DNA of 64,000 nucleotides from JAJPXI01 sp051867655 (GCA_051867655.1 JBJDYV010000104.1:160386-224385); one strand, 5' to 3'; numbered from the stretch's first letter, positions 14,848-23,165 are shown. Numbers and translations: made by a program. Notes: generated by a model not told the origin, from the sequence alone.

Positions 14848-15326
14848 CGGAATTCCTCCATTCTCTGTTTCAGCGTTTGTTTGGCCCGGTAATAGGTCAC
14901 CTTGCCCCAGCTCTCCGACTTGCCCTTCCGGGCGGCGATCTCCCGCAGGGGCACCCCGCCGTACACGTGCAGGATCACCACGTCCCGGGCGTCCTCCGGC
15001 AGGTCCAGGATGGCCCGGCGCAGGGCCTGCGCCCTTTCCCGCTCGGCGGCCGCCCCCTCCGGCCCCTGCTCGTCCACGGCGTTCCACTCCTCCAGGGGGA
15101 CCTGCCTCTTCTCCCTGCGGCACGCGCTGATCCAGCAGTTCTTCCCGATGGTGCACAGCCAGGTGAACATGTGGCCGTCGCCCCGGTATTGGCCGATGTG
15201 GAGCAGGGCCCGGTAAAAAACCTCCTGGGTCAGGTCCTCCGCCTGCCGGGGGTCCCCGGACAGGGACAGGAGAAAGCGGTAGACTTTTTGATAGTACATT
15301 TGGCAGACTGTTGCGAAATCGTCCAT
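14844..15326 (-). CDS. ECF RNA polymerase sigma factor
   Basis: About 160 residues. Region 2 (YRFLLSLSGDPRQAEDLTQEVFYRALLHI...FTWLCTIGKNCW) and region 4 (ALRRAILDLPEDARDVVILHVYGGVPLREIAARKGKSESWGKVTYYRAKQTLKQ) are complete. ATG 15326 is preceded by GGGAAAGGGGG, better than the upstream ATG at 15353. Its stop overlaps the anti-sigma start. An ECF-type promoter lies just upstream, so autoregulation is likely. Confidence 0.9.
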   Translation of the reverse strand: MDDFATVCQMYYQKVYRFLLSLSGDPRQAEDLTQEVFYRALLHIGQYRGDGHMFTWLCTIGKNCWISACRREKRQVPLEEWNAVDEQGPEGAAAERERAQALRRAILDLPEDARDVVILHVYGGVPLREIAARKGKSESWGKVTYYRAKQTLKQRMEEFR

Positions 15327-15359
15327 CCCGTTCCCCCTTTCCCATTCATTCATCTGTTA

Positions 15360-15385
15360 AACGCGGGAACAGACAAAAGGTTACA
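15360..15385 (-). promoter_or_regulatory. Candidate ECF-type autoregulatory promoter
   Basis: Read on the minus strand: TGTAAC, 16-base spacer, CGTT, close to the TGWAAC-N16-CGTM pattern of Bacillus-type ECF sigma factors, directly before the sigma gene. Confidence 0.55.
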
Positions 15386-15507
15386 AGTTTCATTTTGCCA
15401 CAAACAAAAAAATTCCGCAAAACCGGGTGACTTTTTCCGCCCGGCGTGCTACACTTTCCTCACCGCGGCACAGCCGCGACAACCTGCCTGCTTAAGGAGG
15501 AATAAGT

Positions 15508-15936
15508 ATGAGAAAGTATTACACCACCCACCTGGTCAAAAGCGAGGACCTGAACCACCACGGTACCCTGTTCGCCGCCCGCACGGCCTCCTGGTTCGTG
15601 GAGGCCGCCTTCGCCTGCGCCGCCTGCGAGCACGGCGACCCCAGCGAGATCGTCTGCCGCAACATCCACGGCATGTCCTTCTCGTCCCCCGTCAACTGCG
15701 GCGACATCGTGCGCTTCACCGCCCGGGTGGTCCATGTGGGCACCACCAGCCTGATGGTCCACGTGGACGTGGTCAGCGAGCTGACCGGCCAAAAGGCGGT
15801 GGACGGCTACCTGACCTTCGTGACCATCGACCACGAGACCGGCAAGAAGAAGCCCCACGGCATCGTTCTGGACGCGCCGGAGGACGACGGCGAGGCCCAG
15901 CAGCGCCGGGACGCGGAAGCCCTGCGGGCAAAATGA
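15508..15936 (+). CDS. Hotdog-fold acyl-CoA thioesterase
   Basis: 142 residues, matching the YciA/BACH single-hotdog family. Predicted to hydrolyse acyl-CoA thioesters in the cytoplasm. DLNHHGTLFAARTASWFVEAA carries the N-H-x-G-x-LF motif with its usual catalytic Asp/Glu position occupied near the start of the central helix. Preceded by AAGGAGGAATAAGT. It stands alone, with a strong terminator after it. The preferred chain length cannot be read from the sequence. Confidence 0.8.
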   Translation: MRKYYTTHLVKSEDLNHHGTLFAARTASWFVEAAFACAACEHGDPSEIVCRNIHGMSFSSPVNCGDIVRFTARVVHVGTTSLMVHVDVVSELTGQKAVDGYLTFVTIDHETGKKKPHGIVLDAPEDDGEAQQRRDAEALRAK

Positions 15937-15947
15937 CAGACAGACGC

Positions 15948-15985
15948 AAAACAGCCGTGAGCGGTTCATGCTCACGGCTGTTTTT
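15948..15985 (+). terminator. Terminator after the thioesterase gene
   Basis: AAAACAGCCGTGAGC...GCTCACGGCTGTTTTT. Confidence 0.88.
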
Positions 15986-15998
15986 ATCCGATCAGGCC

Positions 15999-16070
15999 GC
16001 GGGCGGATGATATCCGCCCCTACAATCCTTCAATTTTGAATGTAGGGGAGGCTATCAGCCTCCCGCCCAA
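15999..16070. repeat. REP-1 pair in inverted orientation (REPIN-like)
   Basis: GGGCGGATGATATCCGCCCC faces a variant GGGGAGGCTATCAGCCTCCC. The variant keeps pairing through a double change (GGAGGC with GCCTCC). Confidence 0.8.
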
Positions 16071-16089
16071 CGTCCTGCAAAATGCCGCG

Positions 16090-16839
16090 TTACGGATACG
16101 CGTTCCAGTAGACCTCCCCCGGCTGGAGCGCGATGCCCCGCTCGGCGAACAGCTCGTCGATGGTGACGAACAGGTAGCCCTGTTCATGCAGCGCGTCCAC
16201 CACCTGTAAAGCCGCCGCCACGCTGGTGGGATAGATGTCGTGCAGCAGGATGATGGAGCCGTCCTGGGCCTCGCTGACGATCTGCTGCACCTCCCGGGCG
16301 GTGTTCTTGTCCCCCCAGTCCTCCGGGTCAATGGACCAGAGGATGATGGGGCACCCCGCCATGGCCTGCACGCCCGCGTCATACATGCCGTAGGGCGGGC
16401 GCAGCAGGAAGTCGTTGTGGCCCAGGATGTTCACCAGCAGCTGGCGGGTCCTGCCCACCTGGGCGTCGAAGTCCGCCCGGTTCAGGCCGGTCAGCCGCAC
16501 ATGGTCGTAGGTGTGGATACCGATCTGGTGCCCCTCCTCATCCATGCGGCACACGATGTCCTCATTGCCCGCCAGCTGCTCCCCGATCAGGAAAAAGGTG
16601 GCCTTCACCCCCCGCTGAGACAGGCCGTCCAGCAGCTCGGTGGTGGTGGAGCGGCGGGGGCCGTCGTCAAAGGTCAGGGCGATCAGGGGCGGCTTGTCCT
16701 CCATCACCACCGCCGCGTCGGCGGGCACGGCGCGGTGTGCCCGGGCATACAGGGCAAAGGCCCCCAGCCCCAGAGCCGACAAAAGCGCGAGGGCCAGCAG
16801 AGCCGCCCGCGCGCCGATCCTTCTTTTTTTCATGCCCAC
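16090..16839 (-). CDS. Polysaccharide deacetylase (NodB domain), membrane-anchored
   Basis: 249 residues with an N-terminal membrane anchor (about 10-32), so the catalytic domain should face outside. NodB motifs are in order: TFDDGP (motif 1), HTYDHV (motif 2, metal His), RPPYG (motif 3), WSIDPEDW (motif 4) and LHDI (motif 5). It likely removes N-acetyl groups from peptidoglycan or another wall glycan. Start is either GTG 16839 (AAAGG upstream) or ATG 16833. No operon partner. Confidence 0.88.
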   Translation of the reverse strand: MGMKKRRIGARAALLALALLSALGLGAFALYARAHRAVPADAAVVMEDKPPLIALTFDDGPRRSTTTELLDGLSQRGVKATFFLIGEQLAGNEDIVCRMDEEGHQIGIHTYDHVRLTGLNRADFDAQVGRTRQLLVNILGHNDFLLRPPYGMYDAGVQAMAGCPIILWSIDPEDWGDKNTAREVQQIVSEAQDGSIILLHDIYPTSVAAALQVVDALHEQGYLFVTIDELFAERGIALQPGEVYWNAYP

Positions 16840-16933
16840 CGCCGCCTTTCATTCGGTTCCAGTATGTGCGGCGGCGGGCATTTCTTTTCGATGCAAATTT
16901 TGTTATTTGTACAATGAGAACGGTTCCCAGGGA

Positions 16934-16982
16934 CACCTCATCCGGCGCTACGCGCCACCTTCTCCTCAAGGAGAAGGCTTTT
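16934..16982. repeat. REP-2 unit
   Basis: CACCTCATCCGGCG, small hairpin, CCACCTTCTCC TCAAGGAGAAGG: the two-hairpin repeat family seen at eight places in this window. Confidence 0.8.
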
Positions 16983-17658
16983 AAGGGTACCGAGGGTCCG
17001 GGTCGCCCGCGATGGGCGCCAGGAAGCGGTAAAAGGGGATCAGAAACTCCATGCCCTCCGTCAGGCGGTCGGCCAGGGCGTGGTCGTAGAGGACGGCGGA
17101 GTTCTTCTCCTCATGCTGGAAGGAAAAATTTTTCTTGTTGTACCACGCCGCCAGCCCCTCCGAGGGCGCGGCCTTGGCCTTGGCGTAGGACGGCCCCTCC
17201 AGGACGAACTCGCTCTGGCCCTCCAGGGCGCGGATCAGTTTTTCCGCGCTCTCGGGGTCCCGGTCCAGCCGGGCGCGGAACTTGGCCATGGTGGCCGCCT
17301 GGGCGCACCAGAAGCCCAGCCCGTAGCTCCACCGCTCCGGGGCCAGCTCGAACCAGAAGGTGGGCGCGTCGTGCCACTGCTCGCCGGGACCCCGCACGCA
17401 GAACCACAGGCAGTCCCGGTACGGCCCCCGCCCGTGCAGCCGCCGGGCGTCCCGGTAGATGCGGGACACCTTGCAGAACAGGCCCAGGTCCGGGTGGGCC
17501 TCATCCAGGCGGTCGAAGACCTCCTTGGCCAGCTCCTTCATGGGCTCGTAAAAGTGGGCCTGGTACTCCCCCTTGTGCTCGTTGAACCAAGTGCGCTCGT
17601 TGTTGAACCGGACGCCCCACATGAAGTCGATGGTGGCGTCGGAAAATCCCTGAAACAT
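16981..17658 (-). CDS. DUF2461 (TIGR02453) family protein
   Basis: 225 residues, normal length for this family of unknown function. Recognised by the N-terminal WGVRFNNERTWFNEHKGEYQ, the central KVSRIYRDARRLHGRGPYRDCLWF, and WSYGLGFWCAQAATM. No catalytic residues are established. The stop lies inside the neighbouring REP-2 element, which therefore supplies the last bases of the reading frame. Start ATG 17658 is preceded by GGGAGGTGAACAAC. Confidence 0.82.
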   Translation of the reverse strand: MFQGFSDATIDFMWGVRFNNERTWFNEHKGEYQAHFYEPMKELAKEVFDRLDEAHPDLGLFCKVSRIYRDARRLHGRGPYRDCLWFCVRGPGEQWHDAPTFWFELAPERWSYGLGFWCAQAATMAKFRARLDRDPESAEKLIRALEGQSEFVLEGPSYAKAKAAPSEGLAAWYNKKNFSFQHEEKNSAVLYDHALADRLTEGMEFLIPFYRFLAPIAGDPDPRYP

Positions 17659-17791
17659 TGTTGTTCACCTCCCGGACAGCATACCACATTCCGCCGCATT
17701 TTTCAATTCGACACCTCTGCTCCGGAATCGACATAGATTGAAAATGAGGGTGTTTGCCCTCCTATCATTCCCATTTTCGGAGGGATGGACC

Positions 17792-18604
17792 ATGACCGAA
17801 TTTGCAGTAAACTCCTGCCCCATCCGCCCGGACCCTCCCCCGCCCTTCACCACCGGTGCCGCCGTCACCGGGCGGTACCGCTGCGCGCCGGGCTGCTCCG
17901 GGGAGGTCTCCGCCGTCAGCGAGCCGGTGGTCACCCACCGGGTGGACGTGGCCCTGGAGCAAACCGTCCACCCCGCCTGCGCCCGGTGCGGGCAGACGGT
18001 CCGCTACACCGTCACCCTGCACAACCGCTCCACGGTCCCCATCTCCCGCGTCCGCCTCACCGACCCCGACCTCGCAGGCCTGCTGGACGTGGGGAACCTC
18101 TGCTGCGACGGCCAGCCGGTGCGCGGCGGTAGTCTGGACGAGGGTGTTCTGATCCCCGGCGTGGGGGCGGGGTGCCGCACGGCCCTGACCTTTGACGCCG
18201 CCGTCCCGGACGGGGTCTCCGGGCTGGTCGCCGCCACCGCTTACGCTGAGTTCGAGTTCACCGCCGCCGGCGGAGCGCAGCGCGCCGCCGCAGCCTCCAA
18301 CGAGGCCGCGCTGCAGGTGATCTCCCCCCGGCTGGAGATCCGCAAGAGCGCCGACCGCTGCGCCGTCACGCCCCAGGAGCCCTCCGTCACCTACACCCTG
18401 ACCGTGCGCAACACCGGCACCTGCCCCCTCTCGGGCGTGGTGGTCACCGACGTACTCTCCCCCGGACTGGTCTATGTGCCCGGCTCCACCGCCGTCAACG
18501 ACGGCCCCAGCCTCAACCTGGACCCCGCCGCGGGCATCCCCCTGGGCGAGCTGGAGAACGACGGCGTGGCGGTCATCACCTTCCGGGCCGCTGCGGAATT
18601 CTGA
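17792..18604 (+). CDS. DUF11-type beta-repeat protein
   Basis: 270 residues with two DUF11-like modules: the first around DVALEQTVHPACARCGQTVRYTVTLHNRS, the second around LEIRKSADRCAVTPQEPSVTYTLTVRNTG...VVVTDVLSPGLVYVPGS. Such modules are usually extracellular beta-sandwich repeats in surface or spore-coat type proteins, but no signal peptide is visible. It may be exported by another route or be part of a spore/coat structure. ATG 17792 follows TTCGGAGGGATGGACC. A MITE-like element follows the gene. Confidence 0.7.
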   Translation: MTEFAVNSCPIRPDPPPPFTTGAAVTGRYRCAPGCSGEVSAVSEPVVTHRVDVALEQTVHPACARCGQTVRYTVTLHNRSTVPISRVRLTDPDLAGLLDVGNLCCDGQPVRGGSLDEGVLIPGVGAGCRTALTFDAAVPDGVSGLVAATAYAEFEFTAAGGAQRAAAASNEAALQVISPRLEIRKSADRCAVTPQEPSVTYTLTVRNTGTCPLSGVVVTDVLSPGLVYVPGSTAVNDGPSLNLDPAAGIPLGELENDGVAVITFRAAAEF

Positions 18605-18630
18605 CAAAGGCCCGCTGCAAAATGAGCTGA

Positions 18631-18790
18631 GGCAACACCGCATAATTCGGCAAGAGAATTCGGCGAAAGATTTTGAGTTCGGAAAAAGATATTTTTTCGC
18701 AGGAATACTTGATGTATTTCAAGAAAAAATACCGCATTTCCGGCTCAAAAGATTCGTCGAAGACCGCAGACGCAATTGTGCGGTGCTGCC
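18631..18790. mobile_element. 160-bp MITE-like hairpin element, copy 1
   Basis: Ends are GGCAACACCGCATAATT and, in reverse complement, GGCAGCACCGCACAATT. The interior also pairs with itself, so the whole element can fold as one long hairpin. The inverted copy at 55276-55435 has exactly the same length. TGA occurs directly on both sides, a possible 3-base target duplication. Confidence 0.75.
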
Positions 18791-18792
18791 TG

Positions 18793-18842
18793 AAAAAAAA
18801 CACCGCGGACAGGAGCCCGAACGGGTCTCCCATCCGCGGTGT
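18793..18842 (-). terminator. Terminator of the HxlR-type regulator gene
   Basis: CACCGCGGA (18801-18809) pairs with TCCGCGGTG (18833-18841). On the minus strand it is followed by eight T. Confidence 0.85.
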
Positions 18843-18846
18843 TGCC

Positions 18847-19215
18847 TTAAGATTGTTCGCAGTCGGGCAGGTATTTCTTCTCCCAGCGGATCATCTCATA
18901 AAAAATGGGCAGCATTCCGCGTCCCTGTTCCGTCAATGCGTATTCCACATGGGGCGGGATCTCGTTGAACTGCTTGCGTGTGATCAGTTCCCTTTCCTCC
19001 AGGCCGCGCAGAACCGAGGTCAAAACGGCGTTGGAGATCCCGGGGACCTCCCGCTTCAGCTCCCCGAATCTGCGGGGGCTTTTCAGCAGAAGCTCAAACA
19101 GGACCCGCCCGTGCCATTTTGTCTGGAAAATGCTGATGACCTCATAGTCTTTGCTGATTTTCTTCATTTTGGCCGTCTGCTCCGCAAGTTCCGCGATCAT
19201 TTCCCGGGTCGTCAT
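18847..19215 (-). CDS. HxlR-family winged-helix regulator
   Basis: 122 residues. The core WHGRVLFELLLKSPRRFGELKREVPGISNAVLTSVLRGLEERELITRKQFNEIPPHVEYALTEQGRGM is the HxlR/DUF24 signature, although the canonical N-terminal Cys seen in thiol-sensing members is absent. It is divergent from a MATE pump gene with an inverted repeat in between, so it probably controls that pump. Start follows GCGGAGGATTTTCT. Confidence 0.88.
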   Translation of the reverse strand: MTTREMIAELAEQTAKMKKISKDYEVISIFQTKWHGRVLFELLLKSPRRFGELKREVPGISNAVLTSVLRGLEERELITRKQFNEIPPHVEYALTEQGRGMLPIFYEMIRWEKKYLPDCEQS

Positions 19216-19292
19216 AGAAAATCCTCCGCAATTCAGTAAGGTCGGGATTACCAGGTTATTTGAAACTGCGTACTTGTGTAAAATCCAGACTT

Positions 19293-19309
19293 AGTATACT
19301 TTTAATACT
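19293..19309. promoter_or_regulatory. Candidate HxlR operator/promoter of the MATE gene
   Basis: AGTATACTTTTAATACT, arms AGTAT and ATACT, overlaps a possible minus-10 element in the divergent region between the regulator and the pump. Confidence 0.45.
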
Positions 19310-19334
19310 GCAAAAAGTCAAGGGAGGTACCCGT

Positions 19335-20744
19335 ATGGCGAAAGCAAAAGACCCGGCCGAACAGGAAAAGAAGAAGCAGGACGCATTTGAACGTCTGCCC
19401 ATCCCCCGCTCACTGGCCTACTTTATCGTGCCCACAGTCCTGAGCCAGATCGCGGCGCTGCTGCTGAATCTGGCGGATTCCTTTTTTGTCGGGCGGACCG
19501 GGGACCCGTATCAGGTTGCGGCCATGACCCTGACCTTCCCTGTTTACGTCACCATGACCGTGATCGCGGCCATCATGGGCGTGGGCGGCAATGCGAACAT
19601 CGCGGCCAGCCTCGGCCTGCGGGACAGGGACCGGGCCAAGCGTTATTCTGTCTTTTGTATCTATACCGCCATTGGCGTGGTGATCATTTTCGCCTGTGTG
19701 GTCACCGGTTTCCGCACCCCGATCCTGACCGCGCTGGGCGCCAGCCGGGAGACCATGCAGTTCTGTAAGGACTATCTGTTCTGGACCGTGCTGGTGGGCA
19801 GCATCCCCCTGACCTTCAATCAGACCATTTCCCAGCTGTTCCTGTCGGAAGGCGAAAGCAAGATCGCGGGCTTTGGCATTTCCATGGCCTCCATCCTGAA
19901 TATCATTCTGGACCCCATCTTTGTTTTCCCGCTGGGCATGGGGATCGCCGGCGCCGCTTTAGCCACCGCGGTGTCCAACTATGTGGCCTTTGTCTACTAC
20001 TTTTATCACTGGTTCAAGCGCAGACGCACCACGGTCATCTGTCTGGATATCCGGAAATACCGGGCACGCGACGGGATCTGCCTGAAGGTGCTGGCGGTCG
20101 GGTTTCCGTCCGGCCTGGTCCCGCTGCTGACCAATATGTGTGATATGGTCCGCAACAGCTATGTGGCCAAGCTGGGCAGCGACCTGGATCTGGCCGGCTG
20201 GGGTTCGGTGCAGAAGAGCATGTTTGCCCTGTCCCTGATCGCGCTGGGCATTGCGCAGGGCTGCCGGCCTGTCATATCCTATAACTACGCGCGCGGGGAT
20301 CTGCGGCGGACGAGAAAGCTGGCATCCGGATCGCTGATCACCATTGTGACCTATGTCATCGTTGTGATCGCCCTGCTCAACCTGTTCCCTTCAACCGTGG
20401 TCAAACTGTTCGTGACCGACCCGCAGGCGGTGGCAAGCGGAACCTACTTCATGCGCGTCTGGTCGCTTTCCCTGTTCGGCATGAGCCTGATCGAGGTGGT
20501 CAACGCGATCTTCCAGGCTCTGGGCAGATGGAAGCTCTCCATGGCGAACACCATCATCAACAAGGGCCTGCTGATGACTCCCATTCTGATCCTGCTGGCA
20601 AATTTGTTCGGGCTGAAGGCGGTGCCCATCAGCCAGATCATTACCGATACCACAACGGCCATCGTGCTGCTTGTGATCTTCGCGGCAACGACCCGCTGGA
20701 AGGATGCTCCCGCTCCGGAGGCTGACCTCAAGCCGTCCCGGTAA
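19335..20744 (+). CDS. MATE-family multidrug efflux transporter
   Basis: 469 residues with about twelve membrane segments, normal for MATE pumps (DinF/NorM branch). Family features include the first-helix block PRSLAYFIVPTVLSQIAALLLNLADSFFVGR and the symmetric second-half block PSGLVPLLTNMCDMVRNSYVAKLG. It probably exports cationic drugs or metabolites using an ion gradient. ATG 19335 follows AAGGGAGGTACCCGT. It is divergent from an HxlR-type regulator. Substrate is unknown. Confidence 0.9.
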   Translation: MAKAKDPAEQEKKKQDAFERLPIPRSLAYFIVPTVLSQIAALLLNLADSFFVGRTGDPYQVAAMTLTFPVYVTMTVIAAIMGVGGNANIAASLGLRDRDRAKRYSVFCIYTAIGVVIIFACVVTGFRTPILTALGASRETMQFCKDYLFWTVLVGSIPLTFNQTISQLFLSEGESKIAGFGISMASILNIILDPIFVFPLGMGIAGAALATAVSNYVAFVYYFYHWFKRRRTTVICLDIRKYRARDGICLKVLAVGFPSGLVPLLTNMCDMVRNSYVAKLGSDLDLAGWGSVQKSMFALSLIALGIAQGCRPVISYNYARGDLRRTRKLASGSLITIVTYVIVVIALLNLFPSTVVKLFVTDPQAVASGTYFMRVWSLSLFGMSLIEVVNAIFQALGRWKLSMANTIINKGLLMTPILILLANLFGLKAVPISQIITDTTTAIVLLVIFAATTRWKDAPAPEADLKPSR

Positions 20745-20772
20745 GCAGGGCCGTTCTCCGGGCGGCGCAGGA

Positions 20773-20808
20773 ATAGATACCCACCGGCTAAGCCGGTGGG
20801 TGTCTATT
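20773..20808 (+). terminator. Terminator-like hairpin after the MATE gene
   Basis: ATAGATACCCACCGGCT AAGCCGGTGGGTGTCTAT. Stem is strong but lacks a long T-run. Confidence 0.6.
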
Positions 20809-20814
20809 ATGCAG

Positions 20815-20970
20815 GGAATGGCTACGTGCTTCGTCCGGTCAGACACAGAGCTCCGTTCCGCAGCCGGAGGAACTCCCGCACTTCTTCGTCCACGTTAAAA
20901 TACAGACCGCACCGCGGGGCAACCCCGGGAGCAGATCGTTTTAACAAAATTCTTTTTCAAGAGTAACACG
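20815..20970 (-). other. Intergenic stretch with a possible degraded coding fragment
   Basis: Read on the minus strand, an open frame ends NVDEEVREFLRLRNGALCL and stops near 20820. It has no start codon or ribosome site. It may be the remnant end of a lost gene. I do not recognise the family. The rest of 20745-21040 shows nothing else. Confidence 0.25.
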
Positions 20971-21041
20971 GATCTTTTTTCTTGTTCTTGTCAAGCGCCC
21001 CCGCGCGGGCATTCCAGTTTTTCCCTTATCCCCTAAAAGAT

Positions 21042-21070
21042 TTGACAACCCGACCTCCATACAGTAAACT
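21042..21070 (+). promoter_or_regulatory. Sigma-A type promoter of rex
   Basis: TTGACA, 17-base spacer, TAAACT, about 65 bases before the rex start codon. Confidence 0.75.
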
Positions 21071-21134
21071 AAAAGGTAACAAAAAAATAGAGGTCTGCCC
21101 CCCGGCAGATCAACAGATAAGGATACGATGCCCT

Positions 21135-21767
21135 ATGAAAAAACACCGCGTCTCCCCCGCCGTGATTCGCCGGCTGCCCCGCTATTACCGCCGGCTGACC
21201 GATATGCAGCGCTCCGGTGTGGAGCGCATTTCCTCCAGCACCCTGGCCGAGTCCCTGGGCCTGACCGCCTCCCAGATCCGCCAGGACCTGTCCTGCTTCG
21301 GCGAGTTCGGCCAGCAGGGCTACGGCTACAATGTGGAGACTCTGCGCGCCGAGATTGCCCAGATCCTGGGCCTGAACCGGGGCCACACCGCCATCATCAT
21401 GGGCGCGGGCAAGCTGGGCCAGGCCCTGATCGAGAGCTTCCAGTTCTCCCAGAACGGCTTTCAGCTGCTGGCCGCCTTTGACGTGGACCCCCATCTGGTG
21501 GGCGCCGAGGTGGCCGGGGTGCCCGTGCTGCACAACGACCAGCTGGAGGAGTTCGCCGCGCAGCACCCCATCAGCATCGGCGTGCTGACCGTCCCCAAGC
21601 CCGCGGCGGCCGCCGCCGCCGACCGCCTGGTGCGCCTGGGCGTGCAGGGCATCTGGAACTTCACCAACACCAAACTGACCCTCTCCGACCCCGACGTCAA
21701 GGTGGAGACGATCCACTTCGGCGACAGCCTGCTGGCTCTGAGCTACATGATCTCCGAGGAGGAGTAA
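21135..21767 (+). CDS. rex: Redox-sensing transcriptional repressor Rex
   Basis: 210 residues. The N-terminal winged helix (RLPRYYRRLTDMQRSGVERISSSTLAESLGLTASQIRQDLSCFGEFGQQGYGYNVE) and the Rossmann domain GAGKLGQALIESFQF...AAFDVDPHLVG are complete. Rex binds its operators when NAD+ dominates and releases them when NADH rises, adjusting fermentation genes. ATG 21135 gives the canonical MKKHRVSPAVIRRLPRYYR start. The SLH gene begins three bases after the stop, an odd partner for rex. Confidence 0.95.
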   Translation: MKKHRVSPAVIRRLPRYYRRLTDMQRSGVERISSSTLAESLGLTASQIRQDLSCFGEFGQQGYGYNVETLRAEIAQILGLNRGHTAIIMGAGKLGQALIESFQFSQNGFQLLAAFDVDPHLVGAEVAGVPVLHNDQLEEFAAQHPISIGVLTVPKPAAAAAADRLVRLGVQGIWNFTNTKLTLSDPDVKVETIHFGDSLLALSYMISEEE

Positions 21768-21770
21768 CCC

Positions 21771-22874
21771 ATGCGCAGAAAACTGATCGCCGCGGCCGTT
21801 CTGACCGCCCTTCTGGTGACCGCGCTGGGCGCCGCCCTGGCCGCTCCCGGCACGGACAGCGACCCCTTTGTCACCCTGAGCTACCTGACCGACACCTACT
21901 ACGCCCAGGCGGAGCAGGCCATGCTGAAGCAGGCCCAGGCCGCCACCGCCGAGACCGAAAAGGCCGCCTTTGACAAGCTGGACGCCCTGGCTCACGACTA
22001 CCTGGCCCAGGCGAACGGCGGGGAACAGACCGGAAGCTACGCCGCCGCGTTCACCCGCCTGACCCTGTCCCTGGGGGACCGGCTGGAGCTGACCACGGGC
22101 ACCCAAGTGCTCTTTGAGGGCGGACAGGGGAACCTGTCCTTCGCCCAGGGGACTCTGGTGGACGTGACCGCCGGCACCACCGTCTCCACCGGCGGCACGC
22201 TGCAGGCCGGGCACCGCTATGTGGCGGCGGAGGACACCGCCTGCTCCCTGATCGTCCACTCCCACGCCGCCTACCTGTCCGTCCAGGGGCCCTATGATCT
22301 GGAACGCTCCGGCGAGACCTGCACCCCCTTCACCGACGTGTCTTACTCCGACTGGTTCAGCTCCGACGTGCGCTTCGTCTATGAGCACAAGCTGTTCCAG
22401 GGCGTGACCGCCACCACCTTCAGCCCCGGCACCAAGATGAACCGCGCCATGCTGGCCACCGTACTTTACCGTCTGGCCGGGGCCGGCGGCAGCGTCCCCT
22501 CCGCCGGCTTCTCCGACGTGGCTGACGGCGCCTGGTACGCCAACGCCGTCAACTGGGCCGCGAACGCGGGCATTGTCAACGGCATGGGCGACGGCACCTT
22601 CGCCCCCGACGCCAACGTGACCAGAGAGCAGATGGCCGTCATGCTCTACCGCTACGCCCGGGACTTCGCGGCTCTCCCGGTCCCTGCCAACGGCGACCTG
22701 TCCGCCTTCCCCGACCGCGCCTCCATCTCCTCCTGGGCGCAGGACGCCCTGTCCTGGGCGGTGGGCCACGGCATCCTGAACGGCTACAGCGACGGCACCC
22801 TGTCCCCCGGCGGCACGGCCAGCCGGGCTGAAGTCGCCGCCATGCTCCAGCGCTTTTCTTCTCTGTTGTCCTAA
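21771..22874 (+). CDS. SLH-domain surface protein
   Basis: 367 residues. Signal peptide (1-25), a unique helical/beta region (26-180), then three SLH repeats: FTDVSYSDWFSSDVRFVYEHKLFQGV, FSDVADGAWYANAVNWAANAGIVNGMGDGTFAPDANVTREQMAVML, and FPDRASISSWAQDALSWAVGHGILNGYSDGTLSPGGTASRAEVAAML. It should be bound non-covalently to pyruvylated secondary wall polymer. The N-terminal region is unrecognised. It starts three bases after rex and is probably cotranscribed with it. Confidence 0.88.
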   Translation: MRRKLIAAAVLTALLVTALGAALAAPGTDSDPFVTLSYLTDTYYAQAEQAMLKQAQAATAETEKAAFDKLDALAHDYLAQANGGEQTGSYAAAFTRLTLSLGDRLELTTGTQVLFEGGQGNLSFAQGTLVDVTAGTTVSTGGTLQAGHRYVAAEDTACSLIVHSHAAYLSVQGPYDLERSGETCTPFTDVSYSDWFSSDVRFVYEHKLFQGVTATTFSPGTKMNRAMLATVLYRLAGAGGSVPSAGFSDVADGAWYANAVNWAANAGIVNGMGDGTFAPDANVTREQMAVMLYRYARDFAALPVPANGDLSAFPDRASISSWAQDALSWAVGHGILNGYSDGTLSPGGTASRAEVAAMLQRFSSLLS

Positions 22875-22968
22875 TATTCCAAATCTTTGCACCCTTTCCC
22901 CCTCCTGGCATAAGATACAGTGAGATCGCCAAACAGCGGTTTCCATTTTAATCAGGAGGTACTCATTT

Positions 22969-23121
22969 ATGGGATGCAATAACAACTGGGGCGGCGGCTG
23001 CGGCTGCCTGTGGATCATCATCATCCTCATCATCCTGTTCTGCTGCTGCGGCAACAGCTGGGGCAACTGGGGCGGATGCAACAACAACAACTGCGGCTGC
23101 AATAACAACTGCGGCTGCTGA
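22969..23121 (+). CDS. 50-residue Gly/Asn/Cys-rich membrane mini-protein
   Basis: ATG 22969 has an excellent ribosome site (AATCAGGAGGTACTCATTT), and a terminator follows the stop. The product starts MGCNNNWGGGCGCLW, has a short all-hydrophobic stretch (IIIILIILF) and ends in Cys-Gly-Cys and Asn repeats. Eleven cysteines in 50 residues suggest metal binding or cross-linking. Layout recalls the small YjcZ-type Gly-rich membrane proteins of sporulating Firmicutes, but the Cys content differs. Function unknown. Confidence 0.75.
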   Translation: MGCNNNWGGGCGCLWIIIILIILFCCCGNSWGNWGGCNNNNCGCNNNCGC

Positions 23122-23137
23122 CACACTCAAATGAAAC

Positions 23138-23165
23138 GCGGCCCTCACCTTATGGTGAGGGCCGC
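23138..23165. terminator. Terminator between the mini-protein and the P-type ATPase gene
   Basis: GCGGCCCTCACC TTAT GGTGAGGGCCGC; perfect 12-base stem shared by convergent genes. Confidence 0.8.

Noticed and set aside
20773..20970. IS200/IS605 end with ωRNA-like hairpin
   Set aside because: A hairpin and an unrecognised frame fragment are not enough; no TnpA/TnpB motif is visible.
21069..23126. 685-codon minus-strand ORF opposite rex and the SLH gene
   Set aside because: Low-complexity shadow frame; rex and SLH domains on the plus strand are unambiguous.
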